DNA of 28,744 nt from Stramenopiles sp. TOSAG23-2. Lineage: Eukaryota > Sar. Positions 18,535-27,256 of this stretch are shown here, in pieces. How positions within the stretch are numbered: position 1 is the stretch's first letter; each line of letters starts with the position of its first letter. Under the pieces are notes generated by a model. The model worked only from the letters and a program-made list of their open reading frames with translations, was not told the DNA's origin and did no database searches. A program made the translations under genes and the position numbers. Location of the stretch: the NCBI GenBank assembly GCA_900128395.1, contig LT649396.1:1-28744 (forward strand), given 5' to 3'.

Positions 18535-18771
18535 TCAAACTTTGCTCATTTCAACAATTTTTTTATCAGCAGTTTCGGCGGAAAATTTATTATTATTATT
18601 ATTGCTATACATGGACCATGCGGAGGCAACATTTGCAATGCACCATGCCACCGCGGCAAAAAGCTGGAAGAAGTCCGCAGCACCCGACGGTCCAGCCAGG
18701 ATCGCACCAATTGCCCAGAAAAAACTTGCAACAAATTGCATACCAAGAGAGATCTGCTCACCTCGATCCAT
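18535..18771 (-). CDS. 78-aa two-helix membrane protein
   Basis: Starts MDRGEQISLGMQFVASFFWA. Two hydrophobic segments, about 8-26 (SLGMQFVASFFWAIGAILAG) and 33-54 (FFQLFAAVAWCIANVASAW), are joined by a short GPSGAAD turn. A polar tail with an Asn run (56-60) and KFSAETADKKIVEMSKV follows. Ends TGA. Two other frames are open over the same span, but this one has clear membrane-hairpin composition with Gly/Ala/Trp, uses an ATG in an AAAGAATGG context, and the 3' duplicate next to it preserves this frame's C-terminal residues best. No family recognised. Confidence 0.65.
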   Translation of the reverse strand: MDRGEQISLGMQFVASFFWAIGAILAGPSGAADFFQLFAAVAWCIANVASAWSMYSNNNNNKFSAETADKKIVEMSKV

Positions 18772-19460
18772 TCTTTAATCATGAAATTAAATAATATTGT
18801 ATAATTTTAAAATGCTAATATTAATTATTTTCTATTGTACAAACATAAAATACAATATCTATATTATATATACAAATATGGATAGCAAAAACTAAAAATA
18901 TATATATTCTTAATTTTTAAACCAATAATATGCATGAAGTTTTCAAAACACGAAACACAAGAGACATAAAAATAAAAAATACATTACTCTAACTCACCCA
19001 TTCTGTTATTAATAAAAGTCTATTGAATATTGAATATATTTATCCCTGCTGTATTAGTATGTGGTATGTTGGTGAACCGAAAATATTAGGATAGGAATAG
19101 CATTATATTAGAGTTGGAGAGTAGTTCAAGCGGAACGTAATTTTATCAAAAAATGCCGATTATGGATATTATTAACATACAAATATCCGATTTTATTTTG
19201 TAAAATGGTAAAAAAATTCTCATTCGTTATTTATATTGCTTTTTAAAAAATGAAATCACAAAATCCTTTTTTAAAATTCATTTTTTGATAAAATTAATTA
19301 CGTTTTTTCGGTCCCACCATAATAAGGCAGATTATATATCTCCATCACATTCAATATAGCCCAATTTAAATATACTGTAAGGAAAATACCTTGACAGATA
19401 TTCAGTGTAAACCGTAGGAAATTATAGTAGCACCAGGCAACAAATAATACCGATAACAAC
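18772..19460. other. divergent intergenic region
   Basis: 689 bp upstream of the Sec-type GST gene (+) and the small membrane protein (-). Very AT-rich except near 19305-19330. Contains the inverted-repeat element at 19134-19304. No coding signal. Confidence 0.5.
19134..19304. mobile_element. 171-bp MITE-like element with terminal inverted repeats
   Basis: Left arm AACGTAATTTTATCAAAAAATG (19134-19155) is the reverse complement of the right arm (19279-19304) except for a TAAT insertion in the right arm. The inside is AT-rich, without an ORF, and holds a smaller GGATAT...ATATCC hairpin (about 19164-19194). Size and structure fit a non-autonomous DNA transposon remnant. CGG flanks it on both sides, directly on the left and four bases out on the right, so a target-site duplication is not clear. 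Confidence 0.5.
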
Positions 19461-20369
19461 ATGGCATCTGCAGTAACATTTTACAATGATGCGTTAACAC
19501 ATAATGGGAAGTCCAAGTGACCTTGGGCGCACAGGGCATGGTTAACTTTACTTGAAAAAAAGGTTAACTTTACTACAATTCCTGTGCCTTTAAACAATAA
19601 GCCGCAGTGGTATAAAGATCTATATGCGTCTGTACATCCTGATCCGCTGGCAAGGGCAAAAGTTCCAATTATTGAGATTGGCAAGCCAAATGATGCTGAA
19701 TATCAAATCTTAGTTGAATCTGATGTGGTTGCACGATTTGTGGCTGAAAACTGGAAATCACAAGGTGAACAGTTAGTTCCTGATAATAAGTTTGCCGAAG
19801 CTAAAATGAATTTATTTATTGGACAATTTATGGAAAAGTTAGGTACAACAATATTTTCTTTTCCTGCTACCAAAAAACCAAACGCAGCGAATAAAGCTTT
19901 TTTAAAAATTTTGTACGGATTGCAAACAGTCGAAGCTTCATTAAAAATGCATGGGGAAACAGAAAGTGGACCGTATTTCTTTGGAAAACAATATTCACTT
20001 GCTGAAACGTTAACTGCTCCATTTATTTTGCGTATGAACATTTTATTCAAGCATCATCGCGGAGTTGATCTGTTGGATTGTTGCGAACAAATTGGCGCAT
20101 TGAAAACAAAACGATGGATGGAAGCCATTCAACAAAGACAAAGTTCCAAAGACTCATTGCCTGCCGAGAATAGTCTTCTTGCTATTCCACCATACCAACA
20201 GCCATTTTTTGAATATTCAGTTCCACATGATGTTCAAGCAAATGCAATTGCAAAAGTCACGAAAGACATTGTATCGGCAAAATTAGAAGAAGAAGCTGCG
20301 TTTGCAAAAACGTTAAAAGATGGGTCTAAACTTGCTGGATATAAAGATGGAACTTTAAGCAAACTTTAG
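19461..20369 (+). CDS. GST-fold thiol transferase with in-frame TGA at the catalytic position (putative selenoprotein)
   Basis: Read from ATG 19461 (AACAACATGGC) to TAG 20369, the frame has 302 sense positions and one TGA, at 19518-19520 (codon 20). The N-terminal thioredoxin-like half reads MASAVTFYNDALTHNGKSK, TGA, PWAHRAWLTLLEKK. In omega/GHR-like GSTs this spot is the nucleophilic Cys of CPF/CPWAHR, so TGA replaces exactly that residue; translation as selenocysteine gives UPWAHR. The rest of the fold is intact: VPLNNKPQW (42-50), the cis-Pro region KVPIIEI (67-73), the glutathione-binding ES in LVESDVV (84-90), then an all-helical C-terminal domain. The proposed activity is glutathione-dependent thiol transfer or reduction in the cytosol. 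TGA is a true stop in other genes here. No convincing SECIS was found in the 3' region; the alternatives are a recent nonsense mutation or sequencing error. Confidence 0.85.
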
Positions 20370-20414
20370 CTACTATGTATATTAATCAAGTCGTACGACA
20401 TGTTGTATTCATGG

Positions 20415-20447
<33 letters not shown>

Positions 20448-21183
20448 TCATGGCATACACATGTGTGTGTGTATATATATATGGATTGGAAATGTAATTT
20501 CAACAGTACTGATAGACAAATACACTATAATATGTATAATACAATGATTTTGAATGATGTTTTTGAAGTTGTAAAAAGAAATTAACATACACATATGTAA
20601 ATTTTTAATTTTAAGAATTGATGAGAAAATGAAAAATACACATATTATTGAAATTATATACGAAGTAATGGTGCTAATGAATATCATATAAACATATAAA
20701 TATGTATTATATATTATAAGTATAGACCTATGACCCCCGGTTACTCTGATCAAATTGGGCATTGGGCACCCTTCCATTATGATTATAGGTTATTTTTTTC
20801 ATGACTTTCAACATTTTTCGTATACTACTTAGCATAGCTTCCTAGTTAATTGCTCCTTTTTTGAGAAAAAATTATTTTGCACCTTTTTATGGATATTTTT
20901 ATGTTGATAAATACATGTATGTATGTAAATTGATATTTCAGGAATAGAGGAGAAGAAGCCGAAAGATTTAGATTCACATGGTCAGAGAGGACATGGTTTG
21001 TAAAAAAGTGGGGGGGCATTTCATTCATCATCAGTATTTTTTATTAGCATATCGAAAATATAGCAATACACACACACATAGACAAATGTATATGTATACA
21101 TACAGATACAGAATTTATCTACCATTAACATTCTGATCAAATATTTTAAAACAACAAAACAACAGAAAAGGAAAACGTGTTCC
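20370..21183. other. 3' region of the GST gene and spacer
   Basis: 814 bp between two forward genes. Contains a duplicated TTCATGGCATACA (20408-20420 and 20447-20459) separated by a TA microsatellite, then TG and TA runs. ATGA tetramers that might seed a SECIS occur at 20677-20680 (followed 10 nt later by AA, and by GA at 20725) and at 20730-20733. Helix pairing around both is weak. No coding signal to 21183. Confidence 0.4.
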
Positions 21184-23607
21184 ATGTCTCCCATCACTAT
21201 GTCTTCATCCTCCACTGTTATATTTCATCGTCACCAACAATCAACGTTAGTATTATTACTATTACTAAGTATATTGTTATATATAAGCCCTATCCATTGT
21301 GTTAAACCAAAAGGTGAAAGCAAAGCATTATTAAGAGTTCTAAATGATGTAGACAATGTATTGAGTAAAGAAACCAAAGTCTTAGAAGAACTTCAAGCTA
21401 ATCGTTTTAAGGAGAAGAAGTATTATGAAATCGTTGACGGTGATTGTAAATGTTCAAACTGGAACCCATTATCAAAATGTGGTGATAATAGTGAGTGTAA
21501 GCCAGATGCACAATATAAAAATCCTTGCAAACATACATGCATTTGCGAAGAAGATTTAGCCAACCCAGAATGTAGATGCGCTAAAGAGGTCCCAAAACCA
21601 GCAACGTTTGAAGAAACGTTGAAAGAAAGTGGTGACAAATGTGCAGATTGGTGTAATTGTATGGCAGATGAACTATTATACGGTTTAACTCACTCTTTGC
21701 CATATGACGCAGATGATCATGGCTTATATCACTTTAAAAAAGTTGATAGGAAAGACTCAGTTTTTAAAATAGATAAAGAAACCAAAAAATGGCAAATATC
21801 TTATAGTCATAGGTTTAAAAAAAACAGTAAAAAATTTGTTACTAGTAAGGCATTTATTAACATAGATGATGAAGAGAATAAAGGTAAACTGGACAAATTA
21901 ACAAAGAAAGACTTCGAGGCCAAATTAGCAATTGATTTATTGCAATATTTTAAAAATCAACCCGATGATAGGCCAACGCATGCAAACCCATTGGAAAGAC
22001 AACGTAATGAACGATGTAATATTTTAAAGAACCCGAAAGAATGCAAACAAGATGAAACGTGTGAATGGCACTTTTTTATGGGTGCTAAACCAACATGCCA
22101 AGCAAAAGATCCATGTTTTAAATATGATGACGATGAAGAAGCGTGTAAAGCTGATGAGTTATGTACAACTGGAACTATAAGGCATGGTCTCAAATTTTAC
22201 AGTTGTTCCATCGCAAATCCAGCTGATCAACCTCACAACTCCGCAAAAGCCAGTGAAGATGCTGAAATGTGTTATAAATCGTTAAAAATACCACAATGCA
22301 GCTGTAGGAAAACTAAATGTTCCTTAGCACTAGCAAAACGATTTGTAAAAGTTGCTGATGATATGCGCCGTATGACTACATCAAAGCAAAGTAAGGATTC
22401 GTTACTAGATAATTTTCAATTTGCATTGGATATGCTGGGAATGTTGCCGGGCATAGGCGAAGTTACCGATATTTTGAGTGGGGCTTTATACGGAGCAAGA
22501 AAAATGTGGAAAGATATGCTTTTATCATTCATATCACTTATGCCTGGTGTAGGTCAAATTATAGGGAAATTACGTTTGGCAAGAAAACTGTGTCGTAAAT
22601 GTTGGGATGGTATTATGTCATCAATCGATTTTGTTTTAAGTTCTGGTATTTTAATAGATGTATTGAAAGAATTATGGTTGATGGTAAAAAAAGGATTAAC
22701 TGGAAAAATAAAAAGCATACTCAAATCAATAATAGCATTTGGTAAACGATTTACCTCTGCAATAATTCATCCAGTCATAATAGCAAATAAAGGTACAATT
22801 GCATTTTTAAAAGCTGCAAAAAACAAAAACGTGAAAGGTGGTGAAGAAAAAGCTATAATAGATTATACAGCAGATATTATTTTAAAAATGGCTGAAAATA
22901 AAAATTGTAATGTAAACCGATTTCAAGTAGAGCTTCTAGAACTTGTACAGCAAGTTTTACCAAATTTAAATAGTGTAGCAAAAAAGTTTGATCAAGATCA
23001 TTTAATCCCTGCAGGCAGTTTTTTAGCAGCTATATATCCATGCATATTGCATTTAGAACATATAAAAAAAGAAGATTGTAAAGTAGCTCAAGAAAATATT
23101 GTCAAAGGAAGAGAAGCTCTCGTTAATCGAATACCTGGTTTAAGACAATGTTTAGTTGGTAAAGTTTCTACTTTGCATGATCATATAAGTGGTAAATTTG
23201 ATGCAAATCAAGTTAAAATTAATCCAATGGATGAAAAATGTGATGATCAGGAAGGAACAGAGGATAGCGATTGTTTGCATAATGTAAATGGAAAATGCAC
23301 AGTCACCGCTGCATGTCCTGGAGCGCAACGTGCCCCAGGTCATTGTTCAGAGGATGGTATTATTTGTTGTTTACATCCACCGAAAAAAGAACCAGATAAT
23401 AATAGTAGTTTTATTGAATTGCAAGAAACTTCCACAACAATTTACAATAACGTTGATAAAAAGAATTTAGTAAATGAAGCACACGAAGCTATGTTTGATT
23501 TGTTTGACAATACTGTTGATGATATGATTGCAATAGATAATTCAAAAAGTAGATATGAACATAGCTTAGAATTATTGGAAATAATGAGTGCAAATAGAGA
23601 AAAATAG
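21184..23607 (+). CDS. large secreted Cys-rich protein with a polymorphic-toxin-like hydrophobic hairpin
   Basis: An 807-residue extracellular or secretory-pathway protein. Signal peptide at about residues 20-39 (TLVLLLLLSILLYISPIHC). Cys-rich segments: 88-160 (CKCSNW...CADWCNCM) and 278-380 (CEWHFF...CSCRKTKC). A hydrophobic region follows, 404-465, with two related segments, MLGMLPGIGEVTDI (417-430) and FISLMPGVGQIIGK (449-462); this LxPGxGEx...IPGVG pattern is found in the membrane-associated pre-toxin regions of bacterial polymorphic toxins. Helical region 480-680. A small Cys module (686-729, ending GKCTVTAACPG...GHCSEDGIICC) resembles CC-ended secreted modules in fungi and invertebrates. 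I see no toxin or enzyme domain after it. Function unknown; a surface, defence or matrix role is a guess. Intronless; either ATG 21184 or 21199 could start it. Confidence 0.75.
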   Translation: MSPITMSSSSTVIFHRHQQSTLVLLLLLSILLYISPIHCVKPKGESKALLRVLNDVDNVLSKETKVLEELQANRFKEKKYYEIVDGDCKCSNWNPLSKCGDNSECKPDAQYKNPCKHTCICEEDLANPECRCAKEVPKPATFEETLKESGDKCADWCNCMADELLYGLTHSLPYDADDHGLYHFKKVDRKDSVFKIDKETKKWQISYSHRFKKNSKKFVTSKAFINIDDEENKGKLDKLTKKDFEAKLAIDLLQYFKNQPDDRPTHANPLERQRNERCNILKNPKECKQDETCEWHFFMGAKPTCQAKDPCFKYDDDEEACKADELCTTGTIRHGLKFYSCSIANPADQPHNSAKASEDAEMCYKSLKIPQCSCRKTKCSLALAKRFVKVADDMRRMTTSKQSKDSLLDNFQFALDMLGMLPGIGEVTDILSGALYGARKMWKDMLLSFISLMPGVGQIIGKLRLARKLCRKCWDGIMSSIDFVLSSGILIDVLKELWLMVKKGLTGKIKSILKSIIAFGKRFTSAIIHPVIIANKGTIAFLKAAKNKNVKGGEEKAIIDYTADIILKMAENKNCNVNRFQVELLELVQQVLPNLNSVAKKFDQDHLIPAGSFLAAIYPCILHLEHIKKEDCKVAQENIVKGREALVNRIPGLRQCLVGKVSTLHDHISGKFDANQVKINPMDEKCDDQEGTEDSDCLHNVNGKCTVTAACPGAQRAPGHCSEDGIICCLHPPKKEPDNNSSFIELQETSTTIYNNVDKKNLVNEAHEAMFDLFDNTVDDMIAIDNSKSRYEHSLELLEIMSANREK

Positions 23608-23771
23608 TAGAGTCGGAAGAGAAAATTGGGAAACAAGGGGTGTGTGCTGAGGTTTTTTTAATATTACAAATGTAGAACACAAGATTTTTTCTTTAATATT
23701 TACGAAGTAAAAATAAAAAATGACATTAATTTAACAAAAAATAACTGGTATAATATTTTTTCCTGCTTTTT

Positions 23772-25755
23772 TTACTCTTTAAAACCACCACCACCACCAC
23801 CACCTTTACGCATGTTGTTAAAATCTTTTCGAAATTTCATATCACCACCACCTCCACCACCATGAATTGTATTTCTAACATGTGCTTTTCCCAATGCTGT
23901 TAATACACTAGCACTTGTTTGAGCCATTTGCATTGGATTTATACCATTATTATTATTTTTACTATTTATCAACAGAGTACTACCAGTGGTACCAAAATTA
24001 GGATATGCGCGCGTTGGAGATGGTGTATTGATTGTATTATTTAAATCATTTTTTTTCGGTGTTGATTGACTAATATTTAAATAATCAAAATCATCTTCCA
24101 CATCATGATTGCCATAATATAAATTAGCAGCTTTATCATCATCATTATTATTAATATTATTACTGCCAATAACTTCTCTTAATTTCCCCTCTTCTTGGCA
24201 AAATTCTTGAAGCAATTGTACCCTTGCGTTTGACCATTGTCGACGATTATCACGTTCTGATTCAAGGGCATTTTCTAAATGTGAGATTCGCTCTAATAAT
24301 TCTTTTCGACTTTTAGCTTCTCTATCTTCCACTTCTCGTGTTCTTACTTGCAATACTTCCCCTAATACTCGCAATTCGCCTAATGTACGATGTGAACTTT
24401 CTAATTCAGCCCTTAAGACACCTGTAATAAATAGTTTACATGTGTTTTATATTATAAATATATACCATATTACAATAAATATATATATCATATTATTTAT
24501 TTATTTTTTTGTTGAATATTCATAATGTTAGAAATATATTAATGTATATATATATATATAATGGGTGGGTAGAGATATACATACGAATTTCTTGTTCTGA
24601 ATCTTCCATTACTTTTTCTGCATGTTCTCTTTTCTGTGTTTCACTTTTCAATTCATCAACCATATCAATCATTAATTTTCGTTGTTTCTCCATCTCTGTA
24701 TTTGAAAAATCAATCGTTTCCGATGCATGATTAATTTTCAATTTCAAATCTTCATTTAATGCTTTCAATGTTTCATTTTCTTTCATTAAATTATTTTTAT
24801 CCATCTCTAATTTATGAACAATATCAATATATTCATGAGATGATTTCATTACTTCTTTTAATTTATTATCACTATCTTGTTTATGATACGTTAATTTTGT
24901 TACTTGTTCTTCCAATTGTTTTGCTCTTAATTGTTGTGCATTTTGTGCATCTTCCATTGATAAAATAGCTGATTTCAATTCAACACCAATTTGTTCTTTT
25001 TCATTAGCAACACTCATTGCTGCCATTCGTGATTCAGCGAATTGTTTTTCCAATTCTGTAAATTTATCTGTAAATATTTTATTTTCTGCTTTACGTTCAT
25101 TTTCAGATAATTCAATTTCACGCCGTAGACTAATTTCTAATTCTTTGTGAGTTTCTATTGTTTTTTTATATTCATGATGTGAAGCTTCTTGTTGTTTTTT
25201 TAATAATTTCACTTGTTCATTCAAAACTCGTTTCTCCTGTTGCAATGTTTGGACTTCCTCACGAAAACGTGCAATTAATTTTGGTATACCAGCATAACGA
25301 TTGGTGATTGCACTGTTATCGTTTGTTGCAAGCTTTTCATTTGATGGCGATGATGTATCTATTGCATTGTTGCTGTTATTCTTATCATTATTAGTATTAT
25401 CAGGGGAAGTAAGAACCATAATATCTTGCATGGTTAAACTATCACTTTGCAACGGAGACGAAGAAATATTATTATTATTATTATTATCGTGATTATTTGT
25501 ATTATTGCTTGGAGAGGTTATGCGATTTTTTTGTTGTCGTTCTAACAATAATTCAGCTTGCAATCGTTCAATCTTGGTATCTTTTTCTAAACTATCTTGT
25601 TTTAATTGTTCCACTTGGTATCGTTGCTGCCGTAACCTTTTCACGGATGCTTCAATTTGTTTAATTTGAATAGTATCTTGCCTAACCTCCTCCTCCTCCT
25701 CCTCCTCATTACGTTGTTTACTATTTACATCATCACTTGGTATTTCCGATGACAT
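23772..25755 (-). CDS. long coiled-coil protein, spliced
   Basis: Exon 1 (25755-24585) and exon 2 (24421-23772) are joined by a 163-nt intron; a C before the donor and GT after the acceptor form one Arg codon, giving an unbroken heptad pattern (SEQEIR|VLRAELESSHRTLGEL). 606 residues. An acidic Glu run (17-23) is followed by coiled coil 25-78, an Asn/Ser-rich spacer (80-150), long coiled coil from about 158 to 480, a second Asn-rich segment, and a C-terminus with two Gly runs around a basic patch (DMKFRKDFNNMRKGG). The ATG at 25755 is preceded by an in-frame GTAT repeat that could be misread as coding. Composition resembles centrosomal, basal-body or golgin-type scaffolds, but no family motif is visible. 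Confidence 0.75.
24422..24584 (-). other. intron of the long coiled-coil gene
   Basis: 163 nt, GTATGT...TTATTACAG, phase 1, with TA-rich interior. Without removal, the upstream frame stops shortly after the donor and the downstream frame has no ATG. Confidence 0.88.
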
Positions 25756-26334
25756 GGTATGTATGTATGTATGTATATATCTGATGTATATATTAATAAA
25801 AAAACTTATAAACAATATAGATAGATTGATGGTTTTGTTATTATATCACTGTCTGTCTTTTGTAATTTTTAAAAAATATATATACATAATTGGATATATA
25901 TATTGGATATATATTATATATTGGATATATATTGTCGCATTGGTGTATTTTTAAATAATACAGTGTACCAAGTATTGTATTTATATTTACAATATTGGCC
26001 TATATAATTCTATAAAAAAAAAAAAATCTTTTATTGGATCCTTAAAAAGCCTCCTAAAAATCCTTAAATCCTGTAGCGGCGTCAATCAAATCAAGTTCTT
26101 TCTGTAGTATAATGTAGTTCTGAAATACTACCTGGTATAATGACATTCTTCTGGGAATTAATATGATGGGAACGTAATAATAACCAAGTGTTATACTATT
26201 CCAACTATATGACATTATCTGTATATTATATATTTATAACATACATACATACATGCATATATATACACAAAGACTCAAAATCTTATGTGTAAAGATACAA
26301 TATCAAGAAGATTAAAAATATACAGAAGCTTAAT
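25756..26334. repeat. divergent intergenic region with short tandem repeats
   Basis: 579 bp between divergent starts. Holds a GTAT run at the start (25756-25776), three copies of TTGGATATATAT (25890-25931, irregularly spaced), a 12-A run near 26016 and a CATA run near 26240-26252. No coding signal. Confidence 0.5.
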
Positions 26335-27081
26335 ATGATTATCAATCGTATTTTACGACGTAGTACAGCTTTAACAAAAAAGACGAGATACTTTTGGAAG
26401 AGTCGAAAAGTGAACCGTAGCTATGTGTTTAATACAAGTTACGGCAATAATAAGAACACTTGGGCGCATATTCAAACCCATTTCGTTTCTTATGACAAAA
26501 AAAACAATGGATCTACCCTAGAGTCAATGATGAAAGACTTAGTAAAACAGCAAAAAGATACGGATATGGAACATGCTGTAACAGTACAAGTTGAAACGTA
26601 CAAGCTAATAAATGAGATAAAAAATGAGATAAAAGACGTAGTAAAGCAACAAGAACTTATGGCAAAGCAACAAGAGCATTTAAACAAGAAGATTCAAAGA
26701 TATGAACAGGAAATAGCAAAGCAACAAGAAAATACGAACAAACCGTTTGATTCCATTCAAAATACGATAGAATCATCAGTGGGAAGCTCTAATACTAGTA
26801 CAAATTATATAAGAAAAGGGGGAACAGATAAGAAGGAAGATAGCAACAAAAACTTGGAGGTGCAGGAAAATACTGTCGGAGATCTGGCGAAATTATGTCT
26901 TTTCGGGCCTCCTTTCTTGGTTTGTTTATGTATTATTTTAACCATGAATTATTATATAATATCCTTTGTTGTTGGCCAGATTGGCGGGTTGGTGGTGAGT
27001 TTGGTGAGTTTATTATCTACGGAACCCTGGATGTTGCTTCCCCTTGTGCTTATAATTTTGGTGGGTCTTCTGACTCTTTAA
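26335..27081 (+). CDS. coiled-coil protein with C-terminal membrane segments, unidentified
   Basis: 248 residues. The N-terminus is basic with hydroxylated and aromatic residues and no acid until D54 (MIINRILRRSTALTKKTRYF), like a mitochondrial targeting sequence. A coiled coil at 62-135 is rich in KQQE repeats (KQQELMAKQQEHLNKK). A polar, Ser/Asn/Lys-rich linker (140-178) leads to two or three hydrophobic segments: 184-205, 206-228 and 232-247, the last ending at the C-terminus. The architecture suggests an inner-membrane or ER tail-anchored tether; if the presequence is real, mitochondrion. No known family recognised. Confidence 0.6.
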   Translation: MIINRILRRSTALTKKTRYFWKSRKVNRSYVFNTSYGNNKNTWAHIQTHFVSYDKKNNGSTLESMMKDLVKQQKDTDMEHAVTVQVETYKLINEIKNEIKDVVKQQELMAKQQEHLNKKIQRYEQEIAKQQENTNKPFDSIQNTIESSVGSSNTSTNYIRKGGTDKKEDSNKNLEVQENTVGDLAKLCLFGPPFLVCLCIILTMNYYIISFVVGQIGGLVVSLVSLLSTEPWMLLPLVLIILVGLLTL

Positions 27082-27256
27082 ATTTCTACAATGAAGTCTT
27101 AAAATAGCAGGTAAATACCACAGCGCCACACAGTAGTTTTACATCTATTATATAAAAATATGATTATTTTTTTTATAATATAAAAATATGATTATTTTTT
27201 TTATAAATATGTATCAGACTAAAAATATTTTTAACACACAATGAAATTCCATATCT
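27082..27256. repeat. 28-bp tandem duplication between convergent genes
   Basis: The 28-bp unit tataaaaatatgattatttt + ttttataa is perfectly repeated at 27151-27178 and 27179-27206, in the 3' spacer between the coiled-coil membrane gene and the syntaxin gene. Perfect identity indicates recent slippage. Confidence 0.8.

Noticed and set aside
19501-19540. A mini-intron that would remove the TGA in the GST gene
   Set aside because: The only GT...AG pairs are about 23-27 nt apart, shorter than any intron here, and would delete the active-site motif as well.
20715-20795. Canonical SECIS with ATGA at 20730 and GAT at about 20780
   Set aside because: Helix I (ACCTAT/ATAGGT) pairs, but the required second helix does not: CCCCCGG cannot pair with the CCATTA side.
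5200-26140. Recurring TACCAGG/TATACCAGG in spacers (about 5213, 7046, 7316, and complement at 26130)
   Set aside because: Only a handful of copies of a short string; not enough to call a regulatory motif without genome-wide counts.
26895-27107. 70-residue plus-strand ORF in another frame of the coiled-coil membrane gene
   Set aside because: The main frame gives consistent membrane helices and a longer product; the overlap looks incidental.
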